The notes below the pieces were generated by a model. It searched no databases, was not told where the DNA came from, and saw only the letters and a list, made by a program, of their open reading frames with translations. This document shows, piece by piece, positions 26,726-35,940 of a DNA stretch of 64,000 bases. Origin of the DNA: Vallitalea sp. (lineage in GTDB: Bacteria > Bacillota > Clostridia > Lachnospirales > Vallitaleaceae); assembly GCF_025211055.1 (NCBI RefSeq), contig NZ_JAOARO010000094.1, positions 1 through 64,000 on the forward strand. The letters run 5' to 3'. How positions within the stretch are numbered: the stretch's first letter is position 1; every line of letters starts with the position of its first letter. Both the position numbers and the translations under genes were made by a program.

Positions 26726-28648
26726 ATGGCTTATGAACAAATGCTGTATAATATACTAGAACACCATAAGAAAAATAAAGATATTAGTAAAAAGGTATAT
26801 AGATATACAGGCTTAATACATGCTATTGAATTTTTTACACAAAAATTTAATTTAGAACACATAGAAAAATATATTTTTGAATTTAGTAATGAATTATTAT
26901 TACCTGATCAAATAGCTGTATTTATCAGAAAAAACCATGAATATAAGTTAGTGCAAGTTAATGGATACAACAAAGAACAATATACTATTGAATATAATGA
27001 ATCTTTTGATGAAATAATTAAGTATAATAGTGGATTACTGAGAGAAAATAATTTTAAGCCATATTTTTCAAAAGACATATTTAGTGATTTTGAATGCAAC
27101 TTCATCATACCACTAATTATGGATTGTGAGTTATATGGATTTATACTAGTTAATAGAAATAATGATGAATTTCTAGAGGATGATGAAATCATTGCTAATG
27201 CTCTGATGAATCTGTTTTCTACATCATTGTCTAATTATAAATGTTTCAAAGAATTAGAGAATGTCAGTAAACAACTGAATGAAAAATTATTCAATCTATT
27301 TGCGATTAATCATTCATCAAAGGCTTTATTAAGTAGCTTGGATTTAGGTGCTTTGTACAGATTATCTATAAGTGCTTTTGCAGAACTTACACAAAGTAGT
27401 TTCACTACTTTTTTCTTATATGATTCCATTAGTAATAGTTACAAATTAATGAGTTTGAAAGATGTATATAACTCCAGTTCAGTTATGTTTATCAATCTAT
27501 ATCCTACTGAATCAATAAATGATACTAAGATTAGGATTTTAACAGATATGAGTAATGAATCCCAGCAAAATCAGTTTTATGACTTATTTGAAAACTCACG
27601 AGAGATATTGAAAGATATTGAAATAAATTATGTGGTATCACTCTTGAAAAAGAATAGATTAGTTGGATTTGTTACATTAGGACCAAAAGTTAATGGTAAC
27701 AAATATGAAAACAGTATATTTGAGTTAATTGAAAGTTTGGCTTCATCTACATATATTGCAATCAATAATGCTAAGAATTTCCAAAAGATTAATATGCAGA
27801 AGGAAATCATTAATAATAAATTGAATAGATTGGTTAAATTGAATGAGTTAATGAAAAATATTAATATAGCTAGTAATATGGAGCAGCTTATTGATTTAAC
27901 TATAAGTACGCTCAGTATCTTTTTCGGAGTCACAAGCGGTTTCATAGGATTATACGATAATGATAAAGATAGAATTAATATAACTAGGTCAATAAATATA
28001 GATAATAATTTAACACATATACCTTTACAAGACGAGCTGTTACCACTGAAATTAGGGGAAAAGATAATATTGAATAGTGAAGCTGATGTAGAAAATACTT
28101 TTGCTCCTGAAATAGTTGAATGTTTTAATAATACATATAGTGGAGCCTTATTCGTGCCAATATTTGTCGATGAGAATGAGTTGAAACTTTTGGGTGTTAT
28201 TGGTATACTAGCTATTAAGGATAAGATTTTAGGAGACGAAGAGAACATTATTACTTTAGAATCTATTGCTAATCATATCGCACCTATCATGTATCAATTT
28301 ACATCGCTTAGCAAGATAATAGATCAATATAGACCTGACTATCAAGTAGTGTTTTTAAATGATTTAAAACAAGATGTGATTGAAGCAGAAGAGTTCTATT
28401 TAGAGTTGAAGATTATACATATAAAAGTTGGTGTAAATTTTACATTCACAAGAATAAACACTGATAAATTACGAAAACAGTTTGAAAAAGTATATCCCGT
28501 AGATAACATGAATATTTTTGTTATTAGTTTTGATAAAGAACCTGTAAATGATATTATAAGTATACTTGGTGAGAATATTAGTTGTAAACAATATGACTAT
28601 AGTAAAGATTTTAACTCGTTTGAAGAATTTGTTTCAATTTATTCATAA
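26726..28648 (+). CDS. multi-GAF domain protein
   Basis: This 640-residue soluble protein has no enzymatic output domain that I can recognise. Three GAF-like segments are suggested by sequence pattern: about 30-175 (LLPDQIAVFIRK...FIIPLIMDCELYGFILVNR), about 195-345 (ELTQSSFTTFFLYD...YVVSLLKKNRLVGFVTLG) and about 370-535 (FGVTSGFIGLYD...ALFVPIFVDENELKLLGVIGIL). The last 100 residues (to FEEFVSIYS) are unrecognised. It follows fapA by 42 bases and precedes the TPR gene, so it probably shares the sigma-28-like transcript. A sensor or scaffold role is inferred. Confidence 0.7.
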   Translation: MAYEQMLYNILEHHKKNKDISKKVYRYTGLIHAIEFFTQKFNLEHIEKYIFEFSNELLLPDQIAVFIRKNHEYKLVQVNGYNKEQYTIEYNESFDEIIKYNSGLLRENNFKPYFSKDIFSDFECNFIIPLIMDCELYGFILVNRNNDEFLEDDEIIANALMNLFSTSLSNYKCFKELENVSKQLNEKLFNLFAINHSSKALLSSLDLGALYRLSISAFAELTQSSFTTFFLYDSISNSYKLMSLKDVYNSSSVMFINLYPTESINDTKIRILTDMSNESQQNQFYDLFENSREILKDIEINYVVSLLKKNRLVGFVTLGPKVNGNKYENSIFELIESLASSTYIAINNAKNFQKINMQKEIINNKLNRLVKLNELMKNINIASNMEQLIDLTISTLSIFFGVTSGFIGLYDNDKDRINITRSINIDNNLTHIPLQDELLPLKLGEKIILNSEADVENTFAPEIVECFNNTYSGALFVPIFVDENELKLLGVIGILAIKDKILGDEENIITLESIANHIAPIMYQFTSLSKIIDQYRPDYQVVFLNDLKQDVIEAEEFYLELKIIHIKVGVNFTFTRINTDKLRKQFEKVYPVDNMNIFVISFDKEPVNDIISILGENISCKQYDYSKDFNSFEEFVSIYS

Positions 28649-28706
28649 TGTATAGGTATAAGATGCCAATATCTAAAATACTTTGCAGATACGAAAGAGA
28701 GAAATT

Positions 28707-29636
28707 ATGAAAAAATATCATATAGACAATTATATTGTTTTAGGGAAAAAATATTATGAAGAAGATAATTTATTAAAAGCATTATATTATTTTAATAAAG
28801 CTTATGATTATGGTAAAAATAATGATACCGAGTTATTATTAGATATTGCTATCATATATGATGAGTTAGATGACTATGATAATGCACTAAGAGTATACAA
28901 GGAAGTTCTAACCATTGATACTTCAGAGGCAAGAGCATACTATGGTATTGCAATTCTAAATGACCACAAAGATAATTTTGAAGAAGCGATACCTTATTAT
29001 CAGAAAGCTATAGAATGTGATCCATATTATACGAAAGCCTATTTTTTTCTTGCTTATGCTTATGATTATTTAGGAGAAGTAGAAAAAGCAATTGAGAATT
29101 ATAATAATGTACTAGAAATTAATCCATATGATTTTTGGGCATGTATTAACTTAGGTTCTATCTATGAGCAAAGAGATGAAATAGACAAATCTCTCACATT
29201 AATGAAAAAAGCTCTGGATATTGATAACAGACATTACATGGTATTATTCAATATGGGTGTGCTTATGTCCAAGGAAAATGAAGTTAATGAGGCTAAAAAA
29301 TATTACCAACAAGCTATAAAATATAATAAAAACTACCCATACTCCTATTTGAATCTGGGTGTTTTGTATAGAGATGAAGAAGAATACAGGGAAGCAATTG
29401 TAGTATTCACTGATGGAATAAATAATAACAAAAATTCAGTTTTCTTATATTATAATAGAGCTTGTTGTTATATGAAATTAGAGCTAATCGATAATGCTGA
29501 AAAAGATATTCTGGATGTACTTAGGCTACATCCTAAGATGGCAGAATATGTTCAAAATGATAGAGAGCTTCAGAGTCTCATTAATTATTCAGCATCTATA
29601 AGATGTATGTTAGAAAAAAGCGACGCTATTGTTTGA
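28707..29636 (+). CDS. tetratricopeptide repeat protein
   Basis: The 309-residue protein is built of about eight TPR units from residue 8 to 285, with repeated A-Y--A/G-LY----EEAI-YY--AIE--P spacing (EEAIPYYQKAIECDPYYTKAYF, split here as one unit; VEKAIENYNNVLEINPYDFW). No signal peptide. The start at 28707 (MKKYHIDNY) is preferred over an upstream in-frame TTG because GAAAGAGAG lies just ahead. TPR proteins act as protein-binding scaffolds; the partner is unknown but the FapA/GAF neighbours are candidates. Confidence 0.85.
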   Translation: MKKYHIDNYIVLGKKYYEEDNLLKALYYFNKAYDYGKNNDTELLLDIAIIYDELDDYDNALRVYKEVLTIDTSEARAYYGIAILNDHKDNFEEAIPYYQKAIECDPYYTKAYFFLAYAYDYLGEVEKAIENYNNVLEINPYDFWACINLGSIYEQRDEIDKSLTLMKKALDIDNRHYMVLFNMGVLMSKENEVNEAKKYYQQAIKYNKNYPYSYLNLGVLYRDEEEYREAIVVFTDGINNNKNSVFLYYNRACCYMKLELIDNAEKDILDVLRLHPKMAEYVQNDRELQSLINYSASIRCMLEKSDAIV

Positions 29637-29667
29637 AATAAGTTTATTTACTTAAGGAGTGATTTTA

Positions 29668-30594
29668 ATGACAGAAATATATGATTTGATAATAATAGGT
29701 TCTGGTCCTGCAGGTATGGCTGCGGCTATCTATGCTCAAAGAGCAATGTTAAAAACTATGGTACTAGAAAAAGATGTTCCAGGTGGTCAAGTAATCAATA
29801 CCTATGAAGTTGATAACTATCCAGGAATTCCAGATATAACAGGATTTGAGCTAAGTACTAAAATGAGAGAACATGCCGAAAAATTAGGCTTAGAAATAAA
29901 ATCAGAAGAGGTAGTAGACCTCTTGCTAGACCAAACAGTAAAAGTAGTAAAGACAACTGGTAACGAATACCAATCAAAAGCTATTATCATGGCTACAGGT
30001 GCTAGATGGAAAAAAATAGGTGTAAAAGGTGAAAAAGAACTTACTGGAAGAGGTGTATCTTATTGTGCTACTTGCGACGGTGCTTTCTTCAGAAATATGG
30101 AAGTTGCTGTAGTAGGGGGTGGCGATGTAGCCGTAGAAGACGCAATCTTTCTAGCTAGAATGTGTAAAAAAGTATACCTCATACACAGAAGAGATGAGCT
30201 AAGAGCAGTAAAAATATTACAAGACAGCTTACTAAAACATGACGAAGATAAAATAAAAATACTATGGAACACAGAATTAAAAGAAGTAATTGGCAAAGAC
30301 CAAGTAGAAAAAATTTCTATCATCAACAATAAAACACAAGAAGAATCCATACTAGACATTGATGGTCTATTCATTGGAATTGGTACAGAACCTAACTCAC
30401 AACTAATTAAGGATAAAGTAAAATGTGACGAAAAAGGCTATGTATTAACCGACGATTCTTGCCAAACAAGTATAAGAGGTGTATACGCCGCCGGAGATAT
30501 AAGACAAAAAATCCTGAGACAAATTATCACAGCCGCCGCTGACGGAGCCACATCCGTTTACGCCGCCGAAAGATACATCCTAGAAAATTTCTAA
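29668..30594 (+). CDS. trxB: thioredoxin reductase
   Basis: NADPH-dependent flavoenzyme reducing thioredoxin. The 308-residue protein has the FAD motif GSGPAGMAAA (about 10-19), the redox-active CATC (Cys133, Cys136), the NAD(P)H motif GGGDVAVEDA (about 150-159), HRRDELRA and the C-terminal FAD segment GVYAAGDIR. Start at 29668 has AAGGAGTG upstream. The 3' third uses noticeably more C-ending codons and GCCGCC than neighbouring genes. Last gene of the fapA run, 31 bases after the TPR gene; whether it is co-transcribed is inferred from spacing. Confidence 0.94.
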   Translation: MTEIYDLIIIGSGPAGMAAAIYAQRAMLKTMVLEKDVPGGQVINTYEVDNYPGIPDITGFELSTKMREHAEKLGLEIKSEEVVDLLLDQTVKVVKTTGNEYQSKAIIMATGARWKKIGVKGEKELTGRGVSYCATCDGAFFRNMEVAVVGGGDVAVEDAIFLARMCKKVYLIHRRDELRAVKILQDSLLKHDEDKIKILWNTELKEVIGKDQVEKISIINNKTQEESILDIDGLFIGIGTEPNSQLIKDKVKCDEKGYVLTDDSCQTSIRGVYAAGDIRQKILRQIITAAADGATSVYAAERYILENF

Positions 30595-30918
30595 AATGAA
30601 ATCTATTTAATGTATTAAAATGAGTACTTTATAACTAAATAACTCTTTTACTCAATTAAGAGTGCCAATCGCATAAACAAACCATATACAGTGATATAAC
30701 GACCTTTTACGGCTTGCTGTCTTACCTCTAAACCAGATAAAAGCAACAAACGTAACGAGAGTGATATCACTGTATATGGTTTTACTATTACTACCGTCGT
30801 CATTCTCTAAAAAACAACAGCACTAAAGGACTGCATAAACAGTCCCCCAACACTATTATGTAACATTTTACCACTTACATAATAAAGAATATTTTTTATG
30901 AAAAAGCAAGGTTTTAGG
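30595..30918. other. convergent gap with palindromic element
   Basis: No gene. It holds hairpins ACTCTT/AAGAGT (30642-30663 area), GGACTG/CAGTCC (30828-30845) and 30855-30863 with 30875-30883 (9 bp, likely end of the convergent NlpC gene), plus the 104-base palindromic unit listed separately. The base composition is visibly richer in C and G than its surroundings. Confidence 0.5.
30679..30782. repeat. 104-base imperfect palindromic element
   Basis: The outer 18 bases (30679-30696, AAACCATATACAGTGATA) are repeated in perfect inverted form at 30765-30782. The arms continue with partial complementarity toward the centre. No second copy is present in this window and no clear target-site duplication was seen, though GCATAAACA occurs at 30671-30679 and again at 30833-30841. 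Confidence 0.6.
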
Positions 30919-32013
30919 CTATTTGATAACTCTAGAGGCACCTATATAAGGTAAAAGTCTTGAATCACTTAAATTATTAATGATAATTCCAGTTTTTCTG
31001 TTGTTAGCATGGATAACCTGATTATTACCAATATATAAAGCTACATGGGATATCTTATTTCTATATCCAAAGAATACAAGGTCGCCAGGTAATAAATCAT
31101 TTTTTGACACTCTATACCCGTTATTAATTTGTGATCTGGAAGTTCTACTTATACTTATACCATATTTTTTCATTACTTGTTGTGTGAAACCAGAACAATC
31201 CACACCTTTTGTTAAACTATTGCCACCCCATACATAAGGGTTGCCTAAAAATTGTTTTGCATAACTAACTACTTGTTGTCTTAAGCTTGATGAATCTGTA
31301 ATGGTCTTCTCATCAGAAATAACTACATAATCTTTATATATATAACCAGTAGACCCGTTTGGTATCTTAATAGAAACCCATTCTTCTAATTCGCTTAACA
31401 CTTCAAAAGTATTATAACGATAGACTTTACCTATCTTATAAGAATTAATAGATGGTTGCTGTCTGACATTAAGTATATTTGTGTTTACAGTAGCAACTTT
31501 TTTTGATTTCTTTTCTGTAGTCTCTTGTGATGTAGATAAGGATTTTGAATATGAATATTTAGTTTCAGATAAACTACTAATATGCATATATCCTTTACCC
31601 TTTATGGTACTAACATAGAACCAATCTCCAGTTTGGTAATCTATGCTGATTAGTTGTCCTTTATCAATAGTTGCTAACACATTACCTAATAGATTTGGTG
31701 AATTTCTAAGTTCAGCTTTAGTTATTACAACTTTTGATTTGCTGGAATTCTCAATGTTAACGTAATTGCTATGTACATATGCATTGTTTAACAAATCAAG
31801 ATCAATTTTAAACCAGTTATCACTTGTAGAAACGATTTCTAGTTTATCACCCAAATGAACATGATCAACTATAGAACTGGTGGTACTAGGGCCACTTCTA
31901 ACATTAAGATTTTTTACATTAACAACACCTATGGTAGCAGCATTAACGTTAAGTGTTAAAACTAATCCTCCTAATATACCTAGAGTAACTTGCTTAATAC
32001 CTCGCCTTTTCAT
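30919..32013 (-). CDS. secreted SH3-domain NlpC/P60 endopeptidase
   Basis: Cell-wall hydrolase that cleaves peptidoglycan stem peptides. The 364-residue protein has a signal peptide (residues 1-25), three bacterial SH3 domains (about 27-88, 92-150 and 172-232, each with an LNVRSGPS/LRNSPN/LNVRQQPS start), and a C-terminal NlpC/P60 domain (about 245-364) with catalytic Cys273 in GVDCSGF, His323 in ISHVALYIG and a third polar residue at His335. The start has AGGAGG upstream. Monocistronic; it stands between a convergent trxB and the upstream upp gene. Confidence 0.93.
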   Translation of the reverse strand: MKRRGIKQVTLGILGGLVLTLNVNAATIGVVNVKNLNVRSGPSTTSSIVDHVHLGDKLEIVSTSDNWFKIDLDLLNNAYVHSNYVNIENSSKSKVVITKAELRNSPNLLGNVLATIDKGQLISIDYQTGDWFYVSTIKGKGYMHISSLSETKYSYSKSLSTSQETTEKKSKKVATVNTNILNVRQQPSINSYKIGKVYRYNTFEVLSELEEWVSIKIPNGSTGYIYKDYVVISDEKTITDSSSLRQQVVSYAKQFLGNPYVWGGNSLTKGVDCSGFTQQVMKKYGISISRTSRSQINNGYRVSKNDLLPGDLVFFGYRNKISHVALYIGNNQVIHANNRKTGIIINNLSDSRLLPYIGASRVIK

Positions 32014-32306
32014 AAATTAAACCTCCTAATGCTAATGTTATTATTTGTAAATAATAAGGAAAAATATTCTAAAAAAATAGTTGTTACAAAAATGTTAACT
32101 AATTATTACACGAATATTATAACCTTAATCAATATAAAATGCAATAGTTTGCTTTAATTACCAGTAATTTCCTCTGTTATATTTAATTTAAGCTAAAATA
32201 TATATTAAATATTAACCATATAATTAATATTTAATTAATAAATATTTAATAACTATGAAAGGGCAAAAAAAAGAGAGCTGCTTATAAAAGTCAGCTCTAG
32301 TGATTA
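32014..32306. other. intergenic region upstream of NlpC gene
   Basis: AT-rich; the minus-strand AGGAGG site of the NlpC gene is at its left end, and the upp terminator at its right end. Nothing else recognisable. Confidence 0.4.
32262..32298 (-). terminator. intrinsic terminator of upp
   Basis: On the minus strand AGAGCTG (32298-32292) pairs with CAGCTCT (32280-32274), followed by CTTTTTTTT. A classic intrinsic terminator nine bases after the upp stop. Confidence 0.88.
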
Positions 32307-32939
32307 TTATTTAGTACCGAATATTCTATCGCCTGCGTCACCTAAACCAGGAGTAATATATCCAATATCATTTAATTTTTCATCAATTGCAGTAGTAAAA
32401 ATTTGAACATCTGGATGATTAGCAGATACTTCTTCAATACCAGGTTTAGAAGTTACAAGACACATGATTTTAATATTTTTAACACCATAAGATTTTAATA
32501 AGCTTACAGCAGCAACGATTGAACCACCAGTAGCAAGCATTGGCTCTGTAATAATTACTGTTCTTTGTTCAATGTCCTTTGGAAGTTTACAATAATATTC
32601 CACAGGTTGAAGAGTTTCTTCATTTCTATATAAACCAATATGTCCTACTTTCGCAGTAGGTAATAAACTTAGCATACCATCTACCATACCAAGACCAGCT
32701 CTAAGAATAGGAACAATAGCAAGAGTTTTGCCACTTATTACATTTGAAGTAGTTTTGCAAATAGGTGTTTCAATAGTAGTTTCCTTTAAAGGTAAATTAC
32801 GTGTAACTTCATAACCCATTAACATTGCAATTTCTTTGACAAGTTCTCTAAAATCTTTAGATCCAGTGTTCTTATCACGTAATAATGTAAGTTTATGTTG
32901 AAGCAACGGATGATCTAATAATTTTACATTTTCGTTCAT
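32307..32939 (-). CDS. upp: uracil phosphoribosyltransferase
   Basis: Salvages uracil with PRPP to make UMP. The 210-residue product has standard length and motifs: [18 protein letters not shown] (11-28 region), [15 protein letters not shown] (about 76-90), the PRPP loop [10 protein letters not shown] (about 131-140) and C-terminal [17 protein letters not shown]. Single gene with its own terminator. It could recycle uracil released by the nucleoside hydrolases encoded near the right end of the window. Confidence 0.96.
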   Translation of the reverse strand: MNENVKLLDHPLLQHKLTLLRDKNTGSKDFRELVKEIAMLMGYEVTRNLPLKETTIETPICKTTSNVISGKTLAIVPILRAGLGMVDGMLSLLPTAKVGHIGLYRNEETLQPVEYYCKLPKDIEQRTVIITEPMLATGGSIVAAVSLLKSYGVKNIKIMCLVTSKPGIEEVSANHPDVQIFTTAIDEKLNDIGYITPGLGDAGDRIFGTK

Positions 32940-33212
32940 ACGGATAATTCCTCCCTTATAATTTTAAAAAAATAGAACGAGCTTTAATAAGATATATTAT
33001 TTGTTATAAATTTCACTTATTAATTTGCATACAATTTTTATATTAATATATCTACTAATGTTTGTCAATTAAATCTTATAAAATCTCTAATAAAATATAA
33101 AAAAATAATAACTAACCTGATTTATTTTAAAGCTATTTTATGGTATAATTAGAAATTGAAAAATATATAAGTTAAGTTATTGATTATATGTGAAAAAAGG
33201 AGAGAGGCTACT

Positions 33213-33560
33213 ATGGAAGAAAGAAGAAAATACAAGCGTTTACCCATAAAATTAGAACTTGAAATTAATTCTCTTTTTAAACAAAATAATGACATAATAA
33301 AACTTGATAATAAGACCATTGAGGTTATAGATATCTCTAAAAACGGTGTTGGTATATTATGCAGAGATGAATTACCTCTCAACTATTATTTTAACGCCAA
33401 AATAGAATTCGATGAAAAAAGATACTTCTACTGTGTGCTCAAAATAATAAGAAGTAGTAAATCATGTGATAAATATTGCTTAGGCTGTGAATTCGTAGGA
33501 CTCGCTGAATTCTTGGCAGATAAAGTTGATGAATATGGGCAATTATTAAATGATAAATAA
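33213..33560 (+). CDS. PilZ domain protein, probable cyclic-di-GMP receptor
   Basis: The 115-residue protein is little more than a PilZ domain. Both ligand motifs are present: RxxxR within ERRKYKR (Arg5, Arg9) and DxSxxG as DISKNG (40-45). The start at 33213 is chosen because AAGGAG precedes it and the longer in-frame start lacks a site. A TGGTATAAT extended -10 lies at about 33141-33149. It is followed 104 bases later by the GH2-like gene. It would sense cyclic-di-GMP made or removed by enzymes such as the HD-GYP proteins in this window. Confidence 0.82.
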   Translation: MEERRKYKRLPIKLELEINSLFKQNNDIIKLDNKTIEVIDISKNGVGILCRDELPLNYYFNAKIEFDEKRYFYCVLKIIRSSKSCDKYCLGCEFVGLAEFLADKVDEYGQLLNDK

Positions 33561-33664
33561 TAAAGGAAAGTGACGTTATATTAAGGGTAACAGTGGCTAT
33601 GTATAGTCGCTTTCTTTATATATGGTTATATATGGGTTTCTGTAATAAAAGGGGTGAAAATAAT

Positions 33665-35752
33665 ATGAAGGAATTGGACAAAGCTATAAAAATAGATAGA
33701 TACTATGTTAATTCCAAAGCATTAAATGAAACATACGACCAAATTTATATGTATACAGATGTTTTAATAACATATATGGGTTCAAGAATACAACCTGTAA
33801 AAATTGAGTTATGGATGACTGATAATGAAGACGAAAACTTGGTTGCTGACATAAGATGTGTTTTAACAGCAAAAAATAGATCTAAGGTAACATTAGAAAG
33901 TGAGATAGATGGTATTAGGACATGGACAGTTGATTTACCAAAATGTTATAGCTTCAAAATAGTTGTGAAAAATGAAAAAGATGAAGAGTTATGCCAGAAA
34001 AAATTTGAACATGGTTTTAGATTTATAGAGATAAACAATAATATGATTAATATAAATGGTAAGCAAGTAACTCTTAATGGAGTTATTTATAATAATCGTG
34101 AGCAATATGATATAGAAGATATGCAGAGAAAATATATTGAAGATATAAGTATAATGAAGAGTAATAACATCAATACTGTAATTACATATGATTATAATAA
34201 TGCTGAAGTTTTCTATGATATGTGCAATAAATATGGATTATATGTAATCAATAAACCTATCACAGAACAAGAACATGAAGAAGAACTCTTATTTGATGAA
34301 GAAGAAACTAAGAATGTAATAAAAAAATATATTAATTATTCATGTGTAATTGTATGGAATATAGATAGTAGAGTTAATGTACCAATCAATCTATATAAGA
34401 AAATAATGATATTAGACAACACTAGACCAATATACTATGAGGGAAATGCAACAGGGCTTAAAAATTATAATCCAGTAACTTTTACTTATAACTTCATAAA
34501 AGAAGACGAAGTAATAGATGACGTATCTAAGGGACATCCAATTGCAGGAAGATTCTTATGTGATTATATAATGATTAGAGACGAAGAAACAGAAGAAGTC
34601 ACCCAAAAAGGTGTAGTCTATAATGATAGACATTTAACACCATATGCATCTGAACTAAAGAAGAAATATGAAATGATAAATATATATCCCAAAGATATCA
34701 TCAAAGGTATTTTCAGCATCAAAAATTGTGGAGATGCCTCTGCACTTAAAGATTATGATTTTTCATGGGAGATACTAGAAGATGGTATCGTAATAAAAAG
34801 TGGTAGATTGACAGATATAGATATACCTATCCATAAAAGAAAAGAAATATATATTGATTATAATATACAAGATATTCTTGAAAATGCATGGTACCATATT
34901 AATATCAATATGTCTACAAAAGAAGAATCATGGTGGGCAGAAAAAGGTTATAATGTGGCATGGGCACAATACAGAATACCATACAAAGCACCTAAAAAAA
35001 GAAAAATAAAATCATCAAATGAAGCTAGATTAAGAGATAGAAAGTTGAAAGTCGAAGTTATTGGTAATAATTTTGAAATAATTGTGGACAAATTAAAAGG
35101 TAACATCCGTTCAATAGAATTTGATAGACAAGAATATGTGCTATCGCCAGTAAAAGTATATATCGAAAATGGATTTAACAGATTAGAGATGTCAAAAGTG
35201 AAAGATGTAAAAGTCACTAGCACCACAGAAGGAAGTTATGAAATTGATATCATAGGAAAATGCCCACAGATAAAAGGGAATATTAAGACTACATATATAA
35301 TAGAACCTGATGGCAGAATAAACATAATTAATAAAATCCGTTCTAGCAATAAATTTATAAAAATAGGAATGATGTTGGAGATACCAGCTGAGTATAATGA
35401 TTTCTCTTGGTTTGGTAAAGGACCAAATGATACATACCCTGATATTAATAGTGGAACAAAAGTAGGTTTATATTACTATAATCTTAATAATTCTATAAAA
35501 AGTGGTAATAAATCAGATGTAAGATGGGCTGCACTTACAGATAGTGACGGAGAAGGATTATTATTTGAAAGTTGCAAAGACATACTTCTTAATATCTATC
35601 CACGTGTGCATAATTCATATTCTATTAACCAAGAAGAAAATAATAACATAATACTAGATGTAAGTTGCACTAGTAAAGCAAAGTACAACATATTTGATAC
35701 TAGTTCTACCGGTGAAGATGTATACGCTTTCAGTATAAAACGGGTTATATAA
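33665..35752 (+). CDS. glycoside hydrolase family 2 homologue lacking catalytic residues
   Basis: The 695-residue protein aligns by eye with LacZ-type beta-galactosidases: an Ig-like domain ending HGFRFIEINN (116-125), the TIM-barrel start LNGVIYNN (137-144), DISIMKSNNINTV (160-172), and the C-terminal small-chain part with FSWFGKGPNDTYPD. The N-terminal sugar-binding domain is absent. Where active enzymes have WSLGNES the protein reads WNIDSR (231-236), placing Arg at the acid/base Glu; where they have CEYAH it reads CDYIM (299-303), with Asp for the nucleophile; the GVNRHE site reads GVIYNN. I infer a non-catalytic binding or structural protein. No signal peptide. The start at 33665 has GGGGTG upstream. 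Confidence 0.72.
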   Translation: MKELDKAIKIDRYYVNSKALNETYDQIYMYTDVLITYMGSRIQPVKIELWMTDNEDENLVADIRCVLTAKNRSKVTLESEIDGIRTWTVDLPKCYSFKIVVKNEKDEELCQKKFEHGFRFIEINNNMININGKQVTLNGVIYNNREQYDIEDMQRKYIEDISIMKSNNINTVITYDYNNAEVFYDMCNKYGLYVINKPITEQEHEEELLFDEEETKNVIKKYINYSCVIVWNIDSRVNVPINLYKKIMILDNTRPIYYEGNATGLKNYNPVTFTYNFIKEDEVIDDVSKGHPIAGRFLCDYIMIRDEETEEVTQKGVVYNDRHLTPYASELKKKYEMINIYPKDIIKGIFSIKNCGDASALKDYDFSWEILEDGIVIKSGRLTDIDIPIHKRKEIYIDYNIQDILENAWYHININMSTKEESWWAEKGYNVAWAQYRIPYKAPKKRKIKSSNEARLRDRKLKVEVIGNNFEIIVDKLKGNIRSIEFDRQEYVLSPVKVYIENGFNRLEMSKVKDVKVTSTTEGSYEIDIIGKCPQIKGNIKTTYIIEPDGRINIINKIRSSNKFIKIGMMLEIPAEYNDFSWFGKGPNDTYPDINSGTKVGLYYYNLNNSIKSGNKSDVRWAALTDSDGEGLLFESCKDILLNIYPRVHNSYSINQEENNNIILDVSCTSKAKYNIFDTSSTGEDVYAFSIKRVI

Positions 35753-35940
35753 ATAACTCAACTTTCCACCTTTAATTTAATGCAGATAAATTAAGGTTAC
35801 AATTTATATGAGTTGCAATATAAAGAGAAAAATTAGTATAATAATATAGATGTTTAAGTTCAATATATATAGATAAGAGTTGAACTTTCATTATAACAAG
35901 ATTTAATTTAAGCAGATATAAGTAGAAGGAATGATTATAA

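Noticed and set aside
27628..28248. 206-codon minus-strand frame inside the GAF protein gene
   Set aside because: Serine-rich, isoleucine-rich composition typical of an antisense shadow; no ribosome site or promoter supports it.
32102..32260. AT-rich repeats of TAATTAATA/AATATTTAA near 32140-32250
   Set aside because: Low-complexity AT sequence with no fixed unit or spacing, so not a CRISPR or tandem repeat.
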